Source: Chionis minor
Lineage: Eukaryota > Chordata > Aves > Charadriiformes > Chionididae
DNA: 64,000 nucleotides
Direction: 5' to 3'
NCBI GenBank assembly: GCA_013398295.1
Contig: VZSF01008207.1
Location: 1,609,821-1,673,820 of the forward strand
The notes beneath the pieces were generated by a model that was given only the letters and a program-made list of their open reading frames with translations, was not told the origin of the DNA and did no database searches. The translations under genes and the position numbers were made by a program. This document shows positions 14,954-27,115 of this stretch, one piece after another (positions within the stretch are counted from its first letter, which is position 1; the number at the start of each line of letters is the position of its first letter).

Positions 14954-16675
14954 TTCATGCACACAGGTAACAACAACGTAACTATACATGTACACATCAT
15001 CACTTAATAGAAAACACAAACATCTCCAAGTGCCTCTACCTTGAGCTAATGTATACAGTAATAACCTCACCTCATGCCACAATGAAGACCACAAATATAT
15101 GGCAGTAAAATTCAGTAGAGGTCAAGACTAGCAGAAAGAGTAACTATTCTTGTCCTTGTCCATCGCAGGTACTGCAGAAGGTAACCATACAATAAGCAGG
15201 CTTAAAAAAATAATTTTGTATACAAGAGAACTGCGTATTAGAGAAAAAGATTTTTAATCGAGGATCTTTATTTTCCTGGTGATGTAAACATATAAAAAAT
15301 GGTTGCTAGCAAAGCCTCAGGAAGAAACACTGCAGCTTTGAGCATGGTAACTAACTATCAAGAGCCACCAGCACCACCTGGTGTTCTCTACAGGCCCCCA
15401 GAGAAGCGCTTGGTTCCTACTTGGACCAGAGCCCTAACAGCAAGGTCCAGTTCTGTAAACTCCGACCTCTTCAACACACTGTGTACCACAGAAATGTACG
15501 AACCATGACCAAAAAATCTCTGGCTAGTTTACACTCCAGCAGTTTGTCCAAGATAGTTTGGTTTGCATGTCTACAATTACTAAGTTAACAGAGTTAGGAG
15601 TCAGTAGTCCCAAAATATAGACAAAGCAAAGATCCAAAGATCTCCAATCCTTAGCTTTGGATGTGACTAATAAACCTTGCTTATAGCAGGATGTATCAAT
15701 TTAAGCACTTCCATCAATGGACACGTGTTTTACCCATCTCCCCTTGAGCACCTGTAGAATTAGTTCACTTGCTGGGAGAGTGGCCTGTGTGAGGTTGTGT
15801 CTGCCTGCAGGATCCCGTGCAGACATACCCTCTGGCATTCCTTTCTCTCAGCCAGCTTTGAAAAAAAAGCCTAAGGCGCTTTTGGAAATTTCCCTGTCAA
15901 ACTCCTCCTACTTTGGGAAAAATATTCTCCTTGTTTATTAAACTAAGATTGCATTTTGCAACTCGCGATGTTACCTTTCACAAGAAGTCCTGCTTAAAAA
16001 CTAGATCAAAATCTTGGATAAAAACTGAATCCGTACTTTTCCAATGCATATTAAAATAAATACGCTGGGTATTTACAGAGACCCCTTGACCCTTGTGTTT
16101 AAAGGCTGCTGGATTCCTTTGTGACTCAGAGGGAGAAAGATACCTGATACTCAATTCTATTTTTCTTTTGCCACTTTCTCAGTAAGGGATGGCATGTAGA
16201 CCTAGGGTGGGCAAATATTCCAGGCACAAATAAGCTTATTCACAAGCAAATATGTTTGTTCATAAGTCATTACACTCCTTCACACATGAATACCCAAGCC
16301 AAAAAGGTAGGAACTTGGATGAAAGCACAAGTCAAATTCAGCAATTGGGTGTATAATTACATGCCTCCAGCTACAACAGGGCTCTACATAGCTTGCAGCT
16401 GGTCCTGTAGAAGGTCACTGAGTAAGTACTAAAAAACCCTATATCAAAAAATACTGAACTTCAATTATGAGTTTTGTAAGTCAGCACTCTGCAATAAGTT
16501 TTAAGTACTGTAGAAGCTTGATAGTTGGAAAAACCTAAAACCAACTCTCAGTCACCCCGTAACCCCAGGATCTCCCATCACCTTGCTTAGAGGAAAGAAC
16601 AAATGGCAGGAAAGGAAGTGGCAAGGAAAGCGTCGGGCGCTGAGCACCTGCAGACACACAGTTTCAGTCCCACTA

Positions 16676-16876
<201 letters not shown>

Positions 16877-19800
16877 TCAAGGCAGGAACTCGATCATCCT
16901 AGTGTAACCAAGGAGCAAAAAGGAAAAGCGGAGTGTGCTGCTTTGGTAACTGTGCCCCTGTGGACCAAGGTGGACAACCTGTGTTAGGAAGCAGCCTCCA
17001 CACTGCCCACACCAGGGGAGAGGGTTTGGAGGGCTGTGCCCCCACACCTAAGGGGGTAAAGGCTCTGCTTCACAGGGCCCCAAAGCAGAAGCTGCCTCTG
17101 ATGGTTAAACTTTTGTGAATTACCACCCTCAGCCTGCATGGATGAAAATACATTAGCTGTGGCCGGTGAAATTGCCAAACAGTATATTGTTATAAACTGT
17201 CAATGTTGAAGATGTAACTCAGGCCAAATTATTATTCACTGTATAAATAATACGCATGTGAACAGTTTAACAGATATACACAGTAGACCTGTGAATTTAA
17301 TGAAGTGGAGAGCAAATGAACGGTAGTCCCATGCAGTTAGCATGGCCTGACGTGACCCAGGTCTAGCTAGTGGTGTGGCGTGTGAGCAGACATATGACCA
17401 GACAGTCTCCTTCCCCCCTGCCTTGCCCTCAGCAGCTCAGACCTCTATCTTGCACTGCAGTGTGTGAACACATATCTATTTCTCTAATTAAAGCAGCTAT
17501 CTGTATAAGCCATCAGAAACTGTCACAGGGAAAGAGAAAAAAAAACCCTCCTCTAATACCACATGGAGAAAACCTCAGCGAGGAAATGCTAAAATCTTGG
17601 TGCATGATCTTAACTGTATCTCTTCACGCGCTTGCGTTTTGAGAAATGTTTTAATTTCACGAGCATGTGTTATTTTTCAAACACATGTTGCACTGCACAG
17701 TGTTCTCCAACTTTGGAAACACTCTTCTACTAACATGAAAAAATTCCTGCATGCTAGAATATCACATTACACATAAGCTTGTACTTAAACAAAATAACAA
17801 GGACTACATTTAACTTTAGAATAAGTTGTTTTAAAGATTCCTGAAAAAAGCACTTTTTATCAATAGGAAAATATTTTAAAATATTTTTAAAACTACTAAA
17901 ATAAATAATTTGAAATGTATTTCAATACTGCATGTGGTGAATATTCATGTTAAATTATTAAAATACATAAATTATATAGCAAATTACTACATATGGTATT
18001 AAAGACAAACTGAAACATTTTGATGGACGCTGTTCTCTACAGAACTTTTAGTTCATAAGGAATCTAATGTTTTTGTCCACTTTCAAGCAAAACAACCAAA
18101 ATGTTAGAATTTCCAATGAAATTACCATTGCAATGCTTGATTAACTTTCTTTACTTCCACAGAAAATGTTTATTGTGTAATACAGATGGAAAACCTCTTG
18201 TCCAGCAAGCTGATCTTCATAGATGGATCCTTAACCTTTGTTCTACCTCATTAAAGTAAGCAGGTATTATGGTGGTACAAAACTCTGCCTATAAAGAGAA
18301 GCCAGACAGCCTGGGGTCTAAATTTGCTTAGCTTTATGGCTAGCTACTTCAAGTTGTAAAAAGCATACAAGGAGAACTTCAATTTTATATCTGTACAGCT
18401 ACTACTGGAAGATCTAAGAAAACTGACAGATAGGCACCACTCAGTGCAACATTCCTGAATATGCATTTTCTATTTATAGTGTGTTAAGAAAGCTAATAAG
18501 GCATCAAGTGAGAATGTCATGATTATAATTGCATGCAAACCCAGCCCCTTGCTGCAAAGGGGCTAATTCAGTTAGCAGTTCTATCCAATGCAGAGTAAAT
18601 ATTGATGCTTGACAGCATTCAACTTGTTATTTATACCCAGCTCATTAGAAATGCTATTTGCTCCCGCTGCTGAAGAGTGAAAGCTAGCTCTCCAGGGTAA
18701 TTACTTAACCCACGGGAGGATTCCTTTACAGTTAGTAATGTTTTCTGGAAATCACTGCAAATAGACGTATGAGGTTAAAGTAATTTATTGTTAAATTAGG
18801 GTGTGATCTACAGGGACAGGTTCTGACGGTAATCGGTCACGGCTGTCAACTGTTGAGGGATTAACTCACAATTCATGTAGCATTTTCCAGTCAATGGACA
18901 TATCTGGAAAACATTTCTTGTCAGTGGACTCCTGTATTACTCTCTAGTATACAGACCAGCAGAAAGAGGGGCTAGTAAGAAAGTCATGAAGACATATAGT
19001 CAAATTTCTGAGGCTTTTCTGATCCAAGTACCCCTCTGCCTCGTTGGAATCAGGCAACAGTTTTTGCAGTGGTGCTAAACTTATTCTGAATGTGCTTTTA
19101 TTACTTCTCTTTTTGCTACATTGTCTTTGTTTGCTGGGTTGTGCATGTGGAAATGACTGTGTGTTTACATTTCCTCAGCAAGAATTTTGCAGACTGTCAT
19201 CTGATGCCTTACAGACCACCGCTGTCCTCTGTCCAGAGGATAAAGTCATTGTTCAAACTCATCCCTGGACCTAAACAAGATTATCATGAGTTAGCTCAGC
19301 ATTACCTGAAACATTTGTTACTAAACATGGGTTCCTTAAGTAGCTGAAGAAGTTGTGGTGGAAGAACGTGGTGCCTGCCTTGGAGAGGAAAGACCTCAGT
19401 CTTGGTATGCTGACGTGAGGTATTTTCTCTCATTGCCATTGCATTCTGTAGCCTTATTACGTTTGGTCATTATGAGACAGCAGTATCAGAAGACCTAGAC
19501 TGTCTTATTGAATTCTTCATGGACTGTTATTTAGCACACTGATTCCCACAGATCCCAGCAAAAGACAAGCTAAATGTGCACAATACCATAATTTCATTTT
19601 TCCGTGGTCACCTGGGTAAAATAGTGGTAAGAAGCTGGAGGACAAGCAGGCCAGAGCACAGAGAGCCAAGGACTGCTCCTAGCCAACATTACAAGCTTCC
19701 AGGGAGCAGATTTGGCAAATTTAAGATCAAAGATGGCCTCATTCTCTAGCTAGCAAGGCTTTGAAAGACACGGAAATAGCATGCTGCTTTCATGTGGAGG

Positions 19801-22800
19801 AGAACACTTTGTATTCTTGACAGTGCAAGTGAAAATGCTAACGCAGAGAAGGCAATTATACTGATATGACTAGTCCGGAAAACAGCATTTAGATGTGCCA
19901 GATAATGGGGAGGAGCTCCAGGAACTTTCTTATTCCCCTTTTCATAAGCAGAGAGATTATCACCATTTTTCTTCACAGTACTGAACAGCAGGGAGGCAAG
20001 TGCACTGAGTGCTGTGCATTTAAGAGCAGTATCACCAACCTATCAGAATACTGAACCCTGCTCCGTAAAAGGTTTTTAATTCTGCACTGCACAAGACTAT
20101 CCTATAGACTGTTACATTTATGAAAACTGAAGTGAAATAAACTCCTGACTGCTACCATTAGTGCCTCTCTTCATGTAGATATCCCACCTACATTTTATAC
20201 TTATGCTAGCCAAAATACATTCACGTGTGCTGCCCACCCCTCATTCACACTGAACTGGCCTCCTATTAATCATACCATTTCTATCAAATCCTGCCAGTTT
20301 CACAGGGTGAACATTTATTATTCTGTACCTTGTTTTGTTGGTCAAAAAGAGAAAATTGGAGATCTCTGGCAATAGGAAAAAATGCATTAAGGGGTCATGA
20401 AGGGCAATTTTCTATCATAGCACCCAGATGATGAGCTGCGCAGCCATCCTCAGCAACTGAACGTGCCCAAGCAGAGCTCTGCTCCGAAGAATACTGAACA
20501 TACACTTGATTGGATTTATTCTTATTCATTTTAGAATAAATATAGAGCTTCGTCAGATGGTATCTGCACATCCATCTTCCTCATGCCAGTCGCTGGGAAG
20601 CTTGGTGTCCAGAGAGAGAAAGGAGAGGAGGAAAATCTCTCTGGATTCAGGCAGAGTCTTACAATGAGGCTAGCAAAAGGGTTTAATGTTATTCCTCCTT
20701 CCTCTCTGCAGTAGTCCCTGCAGCTTTCCCCTTGCTCTGAACGCTGACGTCTCTGGCAGAGGGGATCTGGAAGGACAGCGCTGCTGCACTGAGCAAAGTC
20801 TTCTGTGATACACAATAAGCTTTCTGCAAGCAGGAATGCATTTTCTCCACAGAAACTGATAGGAGAGAGAAACATGCATCCTCCTGCATCATGGAAACCC
20901 CAGAAGCAACCTCTGCCAGACACCCAGGCCAAATTGCCAATTGCAGGGTGCTTTCCCTGGGAGGGGGCTCTGGGGGACATGTTCTCCGCTGGTCAGTTCT
21001 GCCCAAGGTCAGAGGTGCCGCTGCCAGCCGAGGTGCTGCCTCATGTGTCGGGCTTGTACGGGGAGCAAATACATTGTCTTGACTACAGTTTTCTCACATA
21101 TTGCATTTGCAGTGCAGAAACAGAGAGGAATTTGTCAAGACCCCATTTCTACAAAGTGGAGTAGCTTTTGAAACTGTACTTTGAACACAGCGAGGAAAAG
21201 AATTTGAAGAACCACTTTAATTTTTAATGATTCAGTAAATTAAATCCTCAAGTGAAGAGGGCAATCGGCTTATTAGAAACCGTAAAGTGGAAAGGGTAGG
21301 GGACAAAACCACAAAGAATTCTTAAAAATTGGGCATTACTGCTTGGCTTATTTTTCTGCCAGAAGGAACTTCAAGGAGAGCGGTTTCTTTTTCTAAAGGC
21401 TAATGGGGGGAAAAAAAAGCTAGACAAAAGCCATAAATATGATCATATTGAAAGGAAAGCTCATTTTCTGGTTTTTGCTAGAGCTGTTGCCATTTTCTAA
21501 CCTGATCAGCAGCAGTGCCTGACCTCTGGTGTCTAAAATCAGTATCAAACAGTAAAAGAAATTGAAGCTTCAACTCATTTCATCCAGGCTGAGTTATCTG
21601 CTCCCCAGGTTACTCTTATTTTGCCATGTTGGAGATTTCAGGCCTGATACAGAAATTTTGGCCTGATGACTTTAAGCTGAACACCAATAGAGAAGTCACA
21701 GGAGGCCATGACCTGCCTTTCAAGAGCAGCAACAGTAACATGTGGCACCATTGATTTTATAAATAAAAATTTCATGTAATGTAAAAGAAATGAAAAAGGG
21801 AAAAGAAATTAATGGTGTGATGGGGAGGGCTTGGCAACCACTTGAAAATATCTCAGATTTACAGATTTTATTAGAGGAAGGTGGAATATCTTGTGTCATA
21901 ATTTTAGCCAGAGAAGGTCTGGGAGCAGAGATATAAGGTTTCCAGATTTAAGCTCTGCTAAGATTGCAATTATTTGTATTTCACATGCTGAGAGAGTGTT
22001 CAAACTGACTTTAGGGCAGGATCTTTTAGGTGCACTGAAATTAGGCCTATTGAATAATCAGTAGAATAATTCCTTCGAAAATTACAGAAGAAATGTCTGT
22101 TCTTTCTGAGGAATGAGACACGTGTTCGATGCATACAGTTTGGCAATGTGAATGCTCTTTTCCCATTTAACTTTCACAGCCTTAAGGATGTTTAGACCTG
22201 GGACATTCGTGTTGGCTTATGTTTAACTGCAGTTCTTTATGTATTCAATTCTAAACCTTTACTGCCTTTAATAAAAAGTTGTGAAGCTGAAGCAAAACAT
22301 TAAACCATTGTATTTTGGGGAAATGCATTTCAGTTTAGTTTTCTTGACAAAAGATTTAATGAGTGGAACCACTGTCAGGCATCAGAAAACATCTGACAAG
22401 GTTAGTCACACTGCCTCGGGGTGAATTATTGTTGAACTGCCAGGCGGATTAAAGATGAGAGATGAGCTTTTGAACAGAAGCCAAAGACTGTCAGAGCCTA
22501 TGTGCTTCCTAGATCTCAGGGCTTGTCTGATCTCAGAGAGAGCAAAAGAGCCACCAACAATTAGAGAAGCAAACTGGGAAGATGTGGGTTAAGGGGAAAA
22601 AAAAGTATTTGGAGCTTCTGATGTTTCAGAACTGTTGCAAACTGGGGACAGGTCACAGGAGATGGATGGGTGTACTTGTTAGGGGAAGGGAACAAAGGGT
22701 ACAGTAACCATTCAGGTAGGAAAAACTGTTGTCAAGCAACAAGTTATCCATTACTCTCTCTGGCCAGCAGGTCAGAAGAAAGCCCACTTTGCAGCAAAAG

Positions 22801-23799
22801 AAGTTGCATTATGGTGGATCCTTAAGTGGTACAGGATACTTAGGGAGGCTAGGAAGTCCCCATTTTCCCAAATTTTGGAGAAAAGATTAGTAAGTGACAG
22901 CAATGACTGAGATATATCTAATCCTCTTTAGGGCACAGGAATGGTCTTGGTGAGGTCTCAGCAACCTTTCAGGAGCAGTACAGCATTTTTTTGTTGTCCG
23001 CAGGGAGAGACAGAGGTACTGCTGGCACCACTGCGGCCATCTGATCAATCCCAAAGGCTGAAGGAACCTCACACAGAGACAGGATGCTATCTGCATCCAG
23101 GCAAGTTTTGGTAGCTTTCAGCTCCCATCAAGTTTTTAACTCAACAGAAACGATTGTGCGGCATTCCCAAACAGCTGTTATGACTTCTCTGGCATATGTG
23201 CCATGAAGTGCTGACCCAGGAGCCAAGGGTTGTCTCTACGGGTTGGCTTTTCAGGTATTTCTAGAAGAATGCTCCTGATTGTCCCCCTTTGACACATAAG
23301 GCATCAGCCTGCAATGTTGCTCAAAGGCATGGACCAGCAAGCAAATGCTTGCTGTCCTCAGGAGTGCCCTGACACAAACTATATCTCCCTGAGACCAGCC
23401 TGTCCCTGAGCTCTGTGACAATCCCCTTGTCTGCTGGCAGCTTAAGTCCATGTCCCAAGGCTGTGGGGCGAGAGCCTTTGTGTTCAGAGAGCATTCAGAG
23501 AAAAGCTGCCATGCTAGGATCTACTTGACAAAAAGTACTTGAAAATGCAACAGGTGATCTTACAGTTCTCTTATTTTTTGAGCTTGTTTGGATGTTCTAG
23601 CAGGGGAGCACAGCTACTGTATACCCTTGGCCCACGAATGGTACATCTCTATTGGGGAATGTTGTCCTCTTCAAATGAGCATGCAGCTTTGGGAGAGACA
23701 CACATGGATGGGTGAGGGAGGAAGGGGACACCGGCCTAGCCAGCCAGATCAGCCGAATCAACCCTGGCTATCAATGGGGTGAGAGATAACGCAGCCTGA

Positions 23800-24328
23800 T
23801 CACCCAGCGTTGTTTAATATCTTTATAAGTGATCTGGATGATGGGATCAAGTGTACTCTGACGAATTTTGCTGATGACACTAAAGTGAGTGGGAAAGTGG
23901 ACATTTCAGAAGGGAGAGCTACCCTATAGGAAGACCTGGATAGGCTGGAAGAGTGGGCTAACAAGAATCTTATAAAGTTCAACAAGGACAAGTGTAAGGT
24001 CTTGCACCTGGGAAAATATAATCCGGGGGTGCAGCACAGACTAGTATCTGCCTGGCTGTGGAGCAGCTCTGTGGAAAGGGACCTTGTGATCTTGGCGGAC
24101 AGCAAGCTCAATATGAGGCAACAGTTCACTGTTGTGGCAAAGAATACCAACAGGATGCTGGGTTGCATCAACAAGGGCATCACCAGCAGAGTTAAAGAAG
24201 TCATTATCCCACCCTACTCAGCACTTGTCAGGCCACAACTGCAATACTGTGTTCAGTTTTGGTCCCCACTATACAAAAAAGATTTAGATAGTCTAGAGAG
24301 TATCCAGAGAAGAAACACAAAGATGATG
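23800..24328 (+). mobile_element. Old CR1 LINE, 5' portion before the younger insertion
   Basis: Plus-strand CR1 reverse-transcriptase remnant with LFNIFISDLDDGIKCTL, FADDTKVSG (the catalytic FADD box), an in-frame stop in the following segment, DLDRLEEW, KFNKDKCKVLHLGKYNP, and YSALVRPQLQYCVQFWSPLYKKDL. It ends at IQRRNTKMM, exactly where the younger CR1 begins. It continues at 26741. The subfamily differs clearly from the young element. Confidence 0.88.
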
Positions 24329-24418
24329 TGAGAGAAACTGTTAGAGAAACTGTCCGAGTGGCCAGGAACCATATCAGGCAGGCAAAAGCCCTAAGAGAAC
24401 TGAATCTGGCCAAGGACA
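23951..24418 (+). repeat. First copy of a perfect 468-bp direct repeat (probable assembly artefact)
   Basis: Every base compared by eye is identical to 24421-24888 at a constant offset of 470. It contains the end of the old CR1 and the first 90 bases of the young CR1. It ends directly before the single N at 24419. See the second copy and the finding. Confidence 0.93.
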
Positions 24419-24419
24419 N
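24419..24419. other. Single ambiguous base (N) at a contig join
   Basis: The only isolated N in the window. It sits exactly at the junction of two perfect direct repeats, which suggests a one-base placeholder between unmerged overlapping contigs rather than a miscalled base. Confidence 0.85.
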
Positions 24420-24420
24420 A

Positions 24421-24888
24421 GAGTGGGCTAACAAGAATCTTATAAAGTTCAACAAGGACAAGTGTAAGGTCTTGCACCTGGGAAAATATAATCCGGGGGT
24501 GCAGCACAGACTAGTATCTGCCTGGCTGTGGAGCAGCTCTGTGGAAAGGGACCTTGTGATCTTGGCGGACAGCAAGCTCAATATGAGGCAACAGTTCACT
24601 GTTGTGGCAAAGAATACCAACAGGATGCTGGGTTGCATCAACAAGGGCATCACCAGCAGAGTTAAAGAAGTCATTATCCCACCCTACTCAGCACTTGTCA
24701 GGCCACAACTGCAATACTGTGTTCAGTTTTGGTCCCCACTATACAAAAAAGATTTAGATAGTCTAGAGAGTATCCAGAGAAGAAACACAAAGATGATGTG
24801 AGAGAAACTGTTAGAGAAACTGTCCGAGTGGCCAGGAACCATATCAGGCAGGCAAAAGCCCTAAGAGAACTGAATCTGGCCAAGGACA
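24421..24888 (+). repeat. Second copy of the perfect 468-bp direct repeat
   Basis: Identical to 23951-24418. Its first 378 bases (24421-24798) repeat the old CR1 and the rest repeats the young CR1 5' end. It then runs on without interruption into the full young CR1. In the true genome this and the first copy are probably one sequence. Confidence 0.93.
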
Positions 24889-26621
24889 ACAAAGACAATA
24901 AGAAAAAATTCTATAGCTATGTCAGGGAAAAAGGTAGGACTTGGGAGGCTGTGGGCCCTCTCCGGAAGGAAACGGGAGACCTGGCCACCCAGGATATGGA
25001 TAAGGCTGAGGTACTGAATGACTTTTTTGCCTCAGTCTTCACTGGCAAGGGCTCTAACTGCACTGTCCAAGTCACAGTAGGTAAAACCAGGGGCTCTGAG
25101 AATGGAGAACTGCCCACAGTAGGAGAAGATCAGGTTCGAGACCACCTGAACAACCTGAAAGTGCACAAGTCCATGGGACCTGATGAAATTCATCCCCGGG
25201 TCCTGAAGGAGCTGGCGGACCAAGTTGCGAAGCCACTTTCCATCATACTTGAGAAATCGTGGCAGTCTGGTGAAATTCCTGTGGATTGGAAAAAGGGGAA
25301 CATAACCCCGATATTCAAGAAAGGAAAAAAAGAGGACCCAGGAAACTATAGGCCAGTCAGTCTCACCTCTGTGCCTGGCAAGATCATGGAGCAGATCCTC
25401 CTGGAATCTCTGCTAAGGCACATGGAAAATAAGGAGGTGATTGGAGACAGCCAACATGGCTTCACCAAGGGCAAATCCTGCCTGACAAACCTGATGGCCT
25501 TCTACGATACTGCCACGAACTTGGTGGACAAAGGCAGAGCAACGGACGTCATCTACCTGGACTTAAGCAAAGCATTTGACACTGTCCCGCATGACATCCT
25601 AGTCTCCAAATTGGAGAGTCACGGGTTCGATGAATGGACCACTCGGTGGATAAGGAACTGGCTGGATGGCCGCACTCAAAGGGTTGTGGTTAATGGGTCA
25701 ATGTCCACGTGGCGGCCAGTGACGAGTGGTGTCCCGCAAGGGTCAGTACTGGGACCAGTGCTATTTAACATCTTTGTTGGAGACATGGACAGTGGGATCG
25801 AGTGCACCCTCAGCAAGTTTGCCGATGACACCAAGCTCGGTGGCGCGGTTGACACACTGGAGGGAAGGGATGCCATCCAGAGGGACCTGGACAGGCTTGA
25901 GAGGTGGGCTAATGCAAATGGCATGAAGTTCAACCAAGCCAAGTGCAGAGTCCTACACCTGGGACGTGGCAATCCCAGGCATAAATACAGGCTGGGCAGA
26001 GAATGGCTGGAGAGCAGCCCTGAGGAGAAGGACTTGGGAGTGCTCATGGATGAGAAGCTCAACATGAGCCGGCAGTGCGCGCTGGCAGCCCAGAAAGCCA
26101 ACCGTATCCTGGGTTGCATCAAAAGAAGCGTGGCCAGCAGGGCACGGGAGGTGATTCTCCCCCTCTACTCTGCGCTTGTGAGACCCCACCTGGAGTACTG
26201 TGTCCAGCTCTGGAGTCCTCAACATAGAAAGGACATCGAACTGTTGGAACAGGTCCAGCGAAGGGCCACTAAGATGATTAGAGGGATGGAGCACCTCTCC
26301 TATGAGGACAGGCTGAGAGAGCTGGGGCTGTTCAGCCTGGAGAAGAGAAGGCTCCGGGGAGACCTGATAGCAGCCTTTCAGTATCTGAAGGGAGCCTACA
26401 GGAGAGCTGGAGAGGGACTCTTTGTCAGGAAGTCTAGTGATAGGACAAGGGGTAATGGTTTTAAATTGGAAGAGGGGAGATTTAGATTAGATATTAGGAA
26501 GAAGTTCTTTACTGTGAGGGTGGTGAGGCACTGGAACAGGTTACCCAGGGAAGTTGTGGAGGCCCCATCCCTGGAAGTGTTTAAGGCCAGGCTGGATGGG
26601 GCTTTGAGCAACCTGCTGTAG
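24798..26621 (+). CDS. CR1 ORF2 C-terminal part: reverse transcriptase, intact frame
   Basis: An open frame of 607 codons with no internal stop, ending in TAG. It is the reverse transcriptase and C-terminal region of CR1 ORF2, which copies the element's RNA by target-primed reverse transcription. Motifs by residue: NYRPVSL near 183; [14 protein letters not shown] near 215-228; [12 protein letters not shown] near 255-266; [11 protein letters not shown] near 310-320; the catalytic FADD at 341-344; [13 protein letters not shown] after it; and a conserved C-terminal tail with [10 protein letters not shown]. There is no endonuclease domain. The first codon is GTG at the truncation point and is not a real start, so this is a broken-off ORF rather than a complete gene. 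Known full ORF2 proteins are several hundred residues longer. Confidence 0.93.
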   Translation: MRETVRETVRVARNHIRQAKALRELNLAKDNKDNKKKFYSYVREKGRTWEAVGPLRKETGDLATQDMDKAEVLNDFFASVFTGKGSNCTVQVTVGKTRGSENGELPTVGEDQVRDHLNNLKVHKSMGPDEIHPRVLKELADQVAKPLSIILEKSWQSGEIPVDWKKGNITPIFKKGKKEDPGNYRPVSLTSVPGKIMEQILLESLLRHMENKEVIGDSQHGFTKGKSCLTNLMAFYDTATNLVDKGRATDVIYLDLSKAFDTVPHDILVSKLESHGFDEWTTRWIRNWLDGRTQRVVVNGSMSTWRPVTSGVPQGSVLGPVLFNIFVGDMDSGIECTLSKFADDTKLGGAVDTLEGRDAIQRDLDRLERWANANGMKFNQAKCRVLHLGRGNPRHKYRLGREWLESSPEEKDLGVLMDEKLNMSRQCALAAQKANRILGCIKRSVASRAREVILPLYSALVRPHLEYCVQLWSPQHRKDIELLEQVQRRATKMIRGMEHLSYEDRLRELGLFSLEKRRLRGDLIAAFQYLKGAYRRAGEGLFVRKSSDRTRGNGFKLEEGRFRLDIRKKFFTVRVVRHWNRLPREVVEAPSLEVFKARLDGALSNLL

Positions 26622-26740
26622 TCAGAGTTGTCCCTGCCCATGGCAGGGGGGTTGGAACTTGATGATCTTTAAGGTCCCTTCCAACTCTAACCATTCTATG
26701 ATTCTATGATTCTATGATTCTATGATTCTATGATTCTATG
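24799..26740 (+). mobile_element. Young, 5'-truncated CR1 LINE nested in an older CR1
   Basis: It starts just after the old element's RNTKMM codons and ends in six ATTCTATG octamers (26693-26740), the CR1 3' signature. It is preceded by the conserved CR1 end GATGATCTTTAAGGTCCCTTCC. The body is one uninterrupted reverse-transcriptase frame (see the CDS). The APE-type endonuclease part and ORF1 are absent, so the copy is truncated at its 5' end as usual for LINEs. A 12-bp near-perfect tandem repeat (24801-24812 and 24813-24824) sits at its 5' junction. The lack of disruption suggests a recent insertion. Confidence 0.95.
26693..26740 (+). repeat. ATTCTATG octamer array, six units
   Basis: Six perfect tandem copies of ATTCTATG at the CR1 3' end. 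CR1 elements typically end in a variable number of such octamers, which act in target priming. The young minus-strand copy has three. Confidence 0.95.
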
Positions 26741-27115
26741 ACCACAGGACTGGGAAGCCAGCCGTATGAGGAAAGGCTGAGAGAATTGTGTTTGTTCAGC
26801 CTTGAGAAAAGAAGGTTTAGGGGAGACCTTATCACTGTGTTCCAGTATTTAAAGGGTGGCTAAAAAGAAGGTGGGTACAAGTTACTCCTGGGGACATTCT
26901 GATTGGACACAAGAGGAAAATTTTTCACAATGGAAAAAATCATCCATTGAAATAATCTCCCCAGGGGAGTGTTGGATTCCCCGTCATTGCACACTTTTAA
27001 GATACAGCTGGATAGGGTGCCGGGCCATCTTGTCCAGACTGTGCTTTTGCTGAGAGAATGGTTGGACCAGATGATCCTTGAGGTCCCTTCCAACATTGTA
27101 TTCTATGATTCTAGG
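26741..27115 (+). mobile_element. Old CR1 LINE, 3' portion after the younger insertion
   Basis: It resumes the old element exactly where it was interrupted: after RNTKMM it reads [20 protein letters not shown], then [20 protein letters not shown]. Decayed copies of the C-terminal motif follow (NNLPRGVLDSPSLHTFK) and the 3' end GATCCTTGAGGTCCCTTCC with a single ATTCTATGATTCTA tail. It contains stops. Together with 23800-24328 it shows the old element was a 5'-truncated insertion of about 900 bp. Confidence 0.9.

Noticed and set aside
18542..18564. Hairpin considered as a microRNA precursor
   Set aside because: The stem is only about 8 base pairs with no extended pairing on either side, too short for a microRNA precursor.
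20531..21171. Overlapping frames of 149 and 119 codons on opposite strands
   Set aside because: No motif, no splice context and no known family. They are explained by a locally GC-richer, stop-poor stretch.
24328..24801. A separate 157-codon reverse-transcriptase frame
   Set aside because: It fuses the first 90 bases of the young CR1, the N, and a second copy of the old CR1. It is most likely a product of the false duplication.
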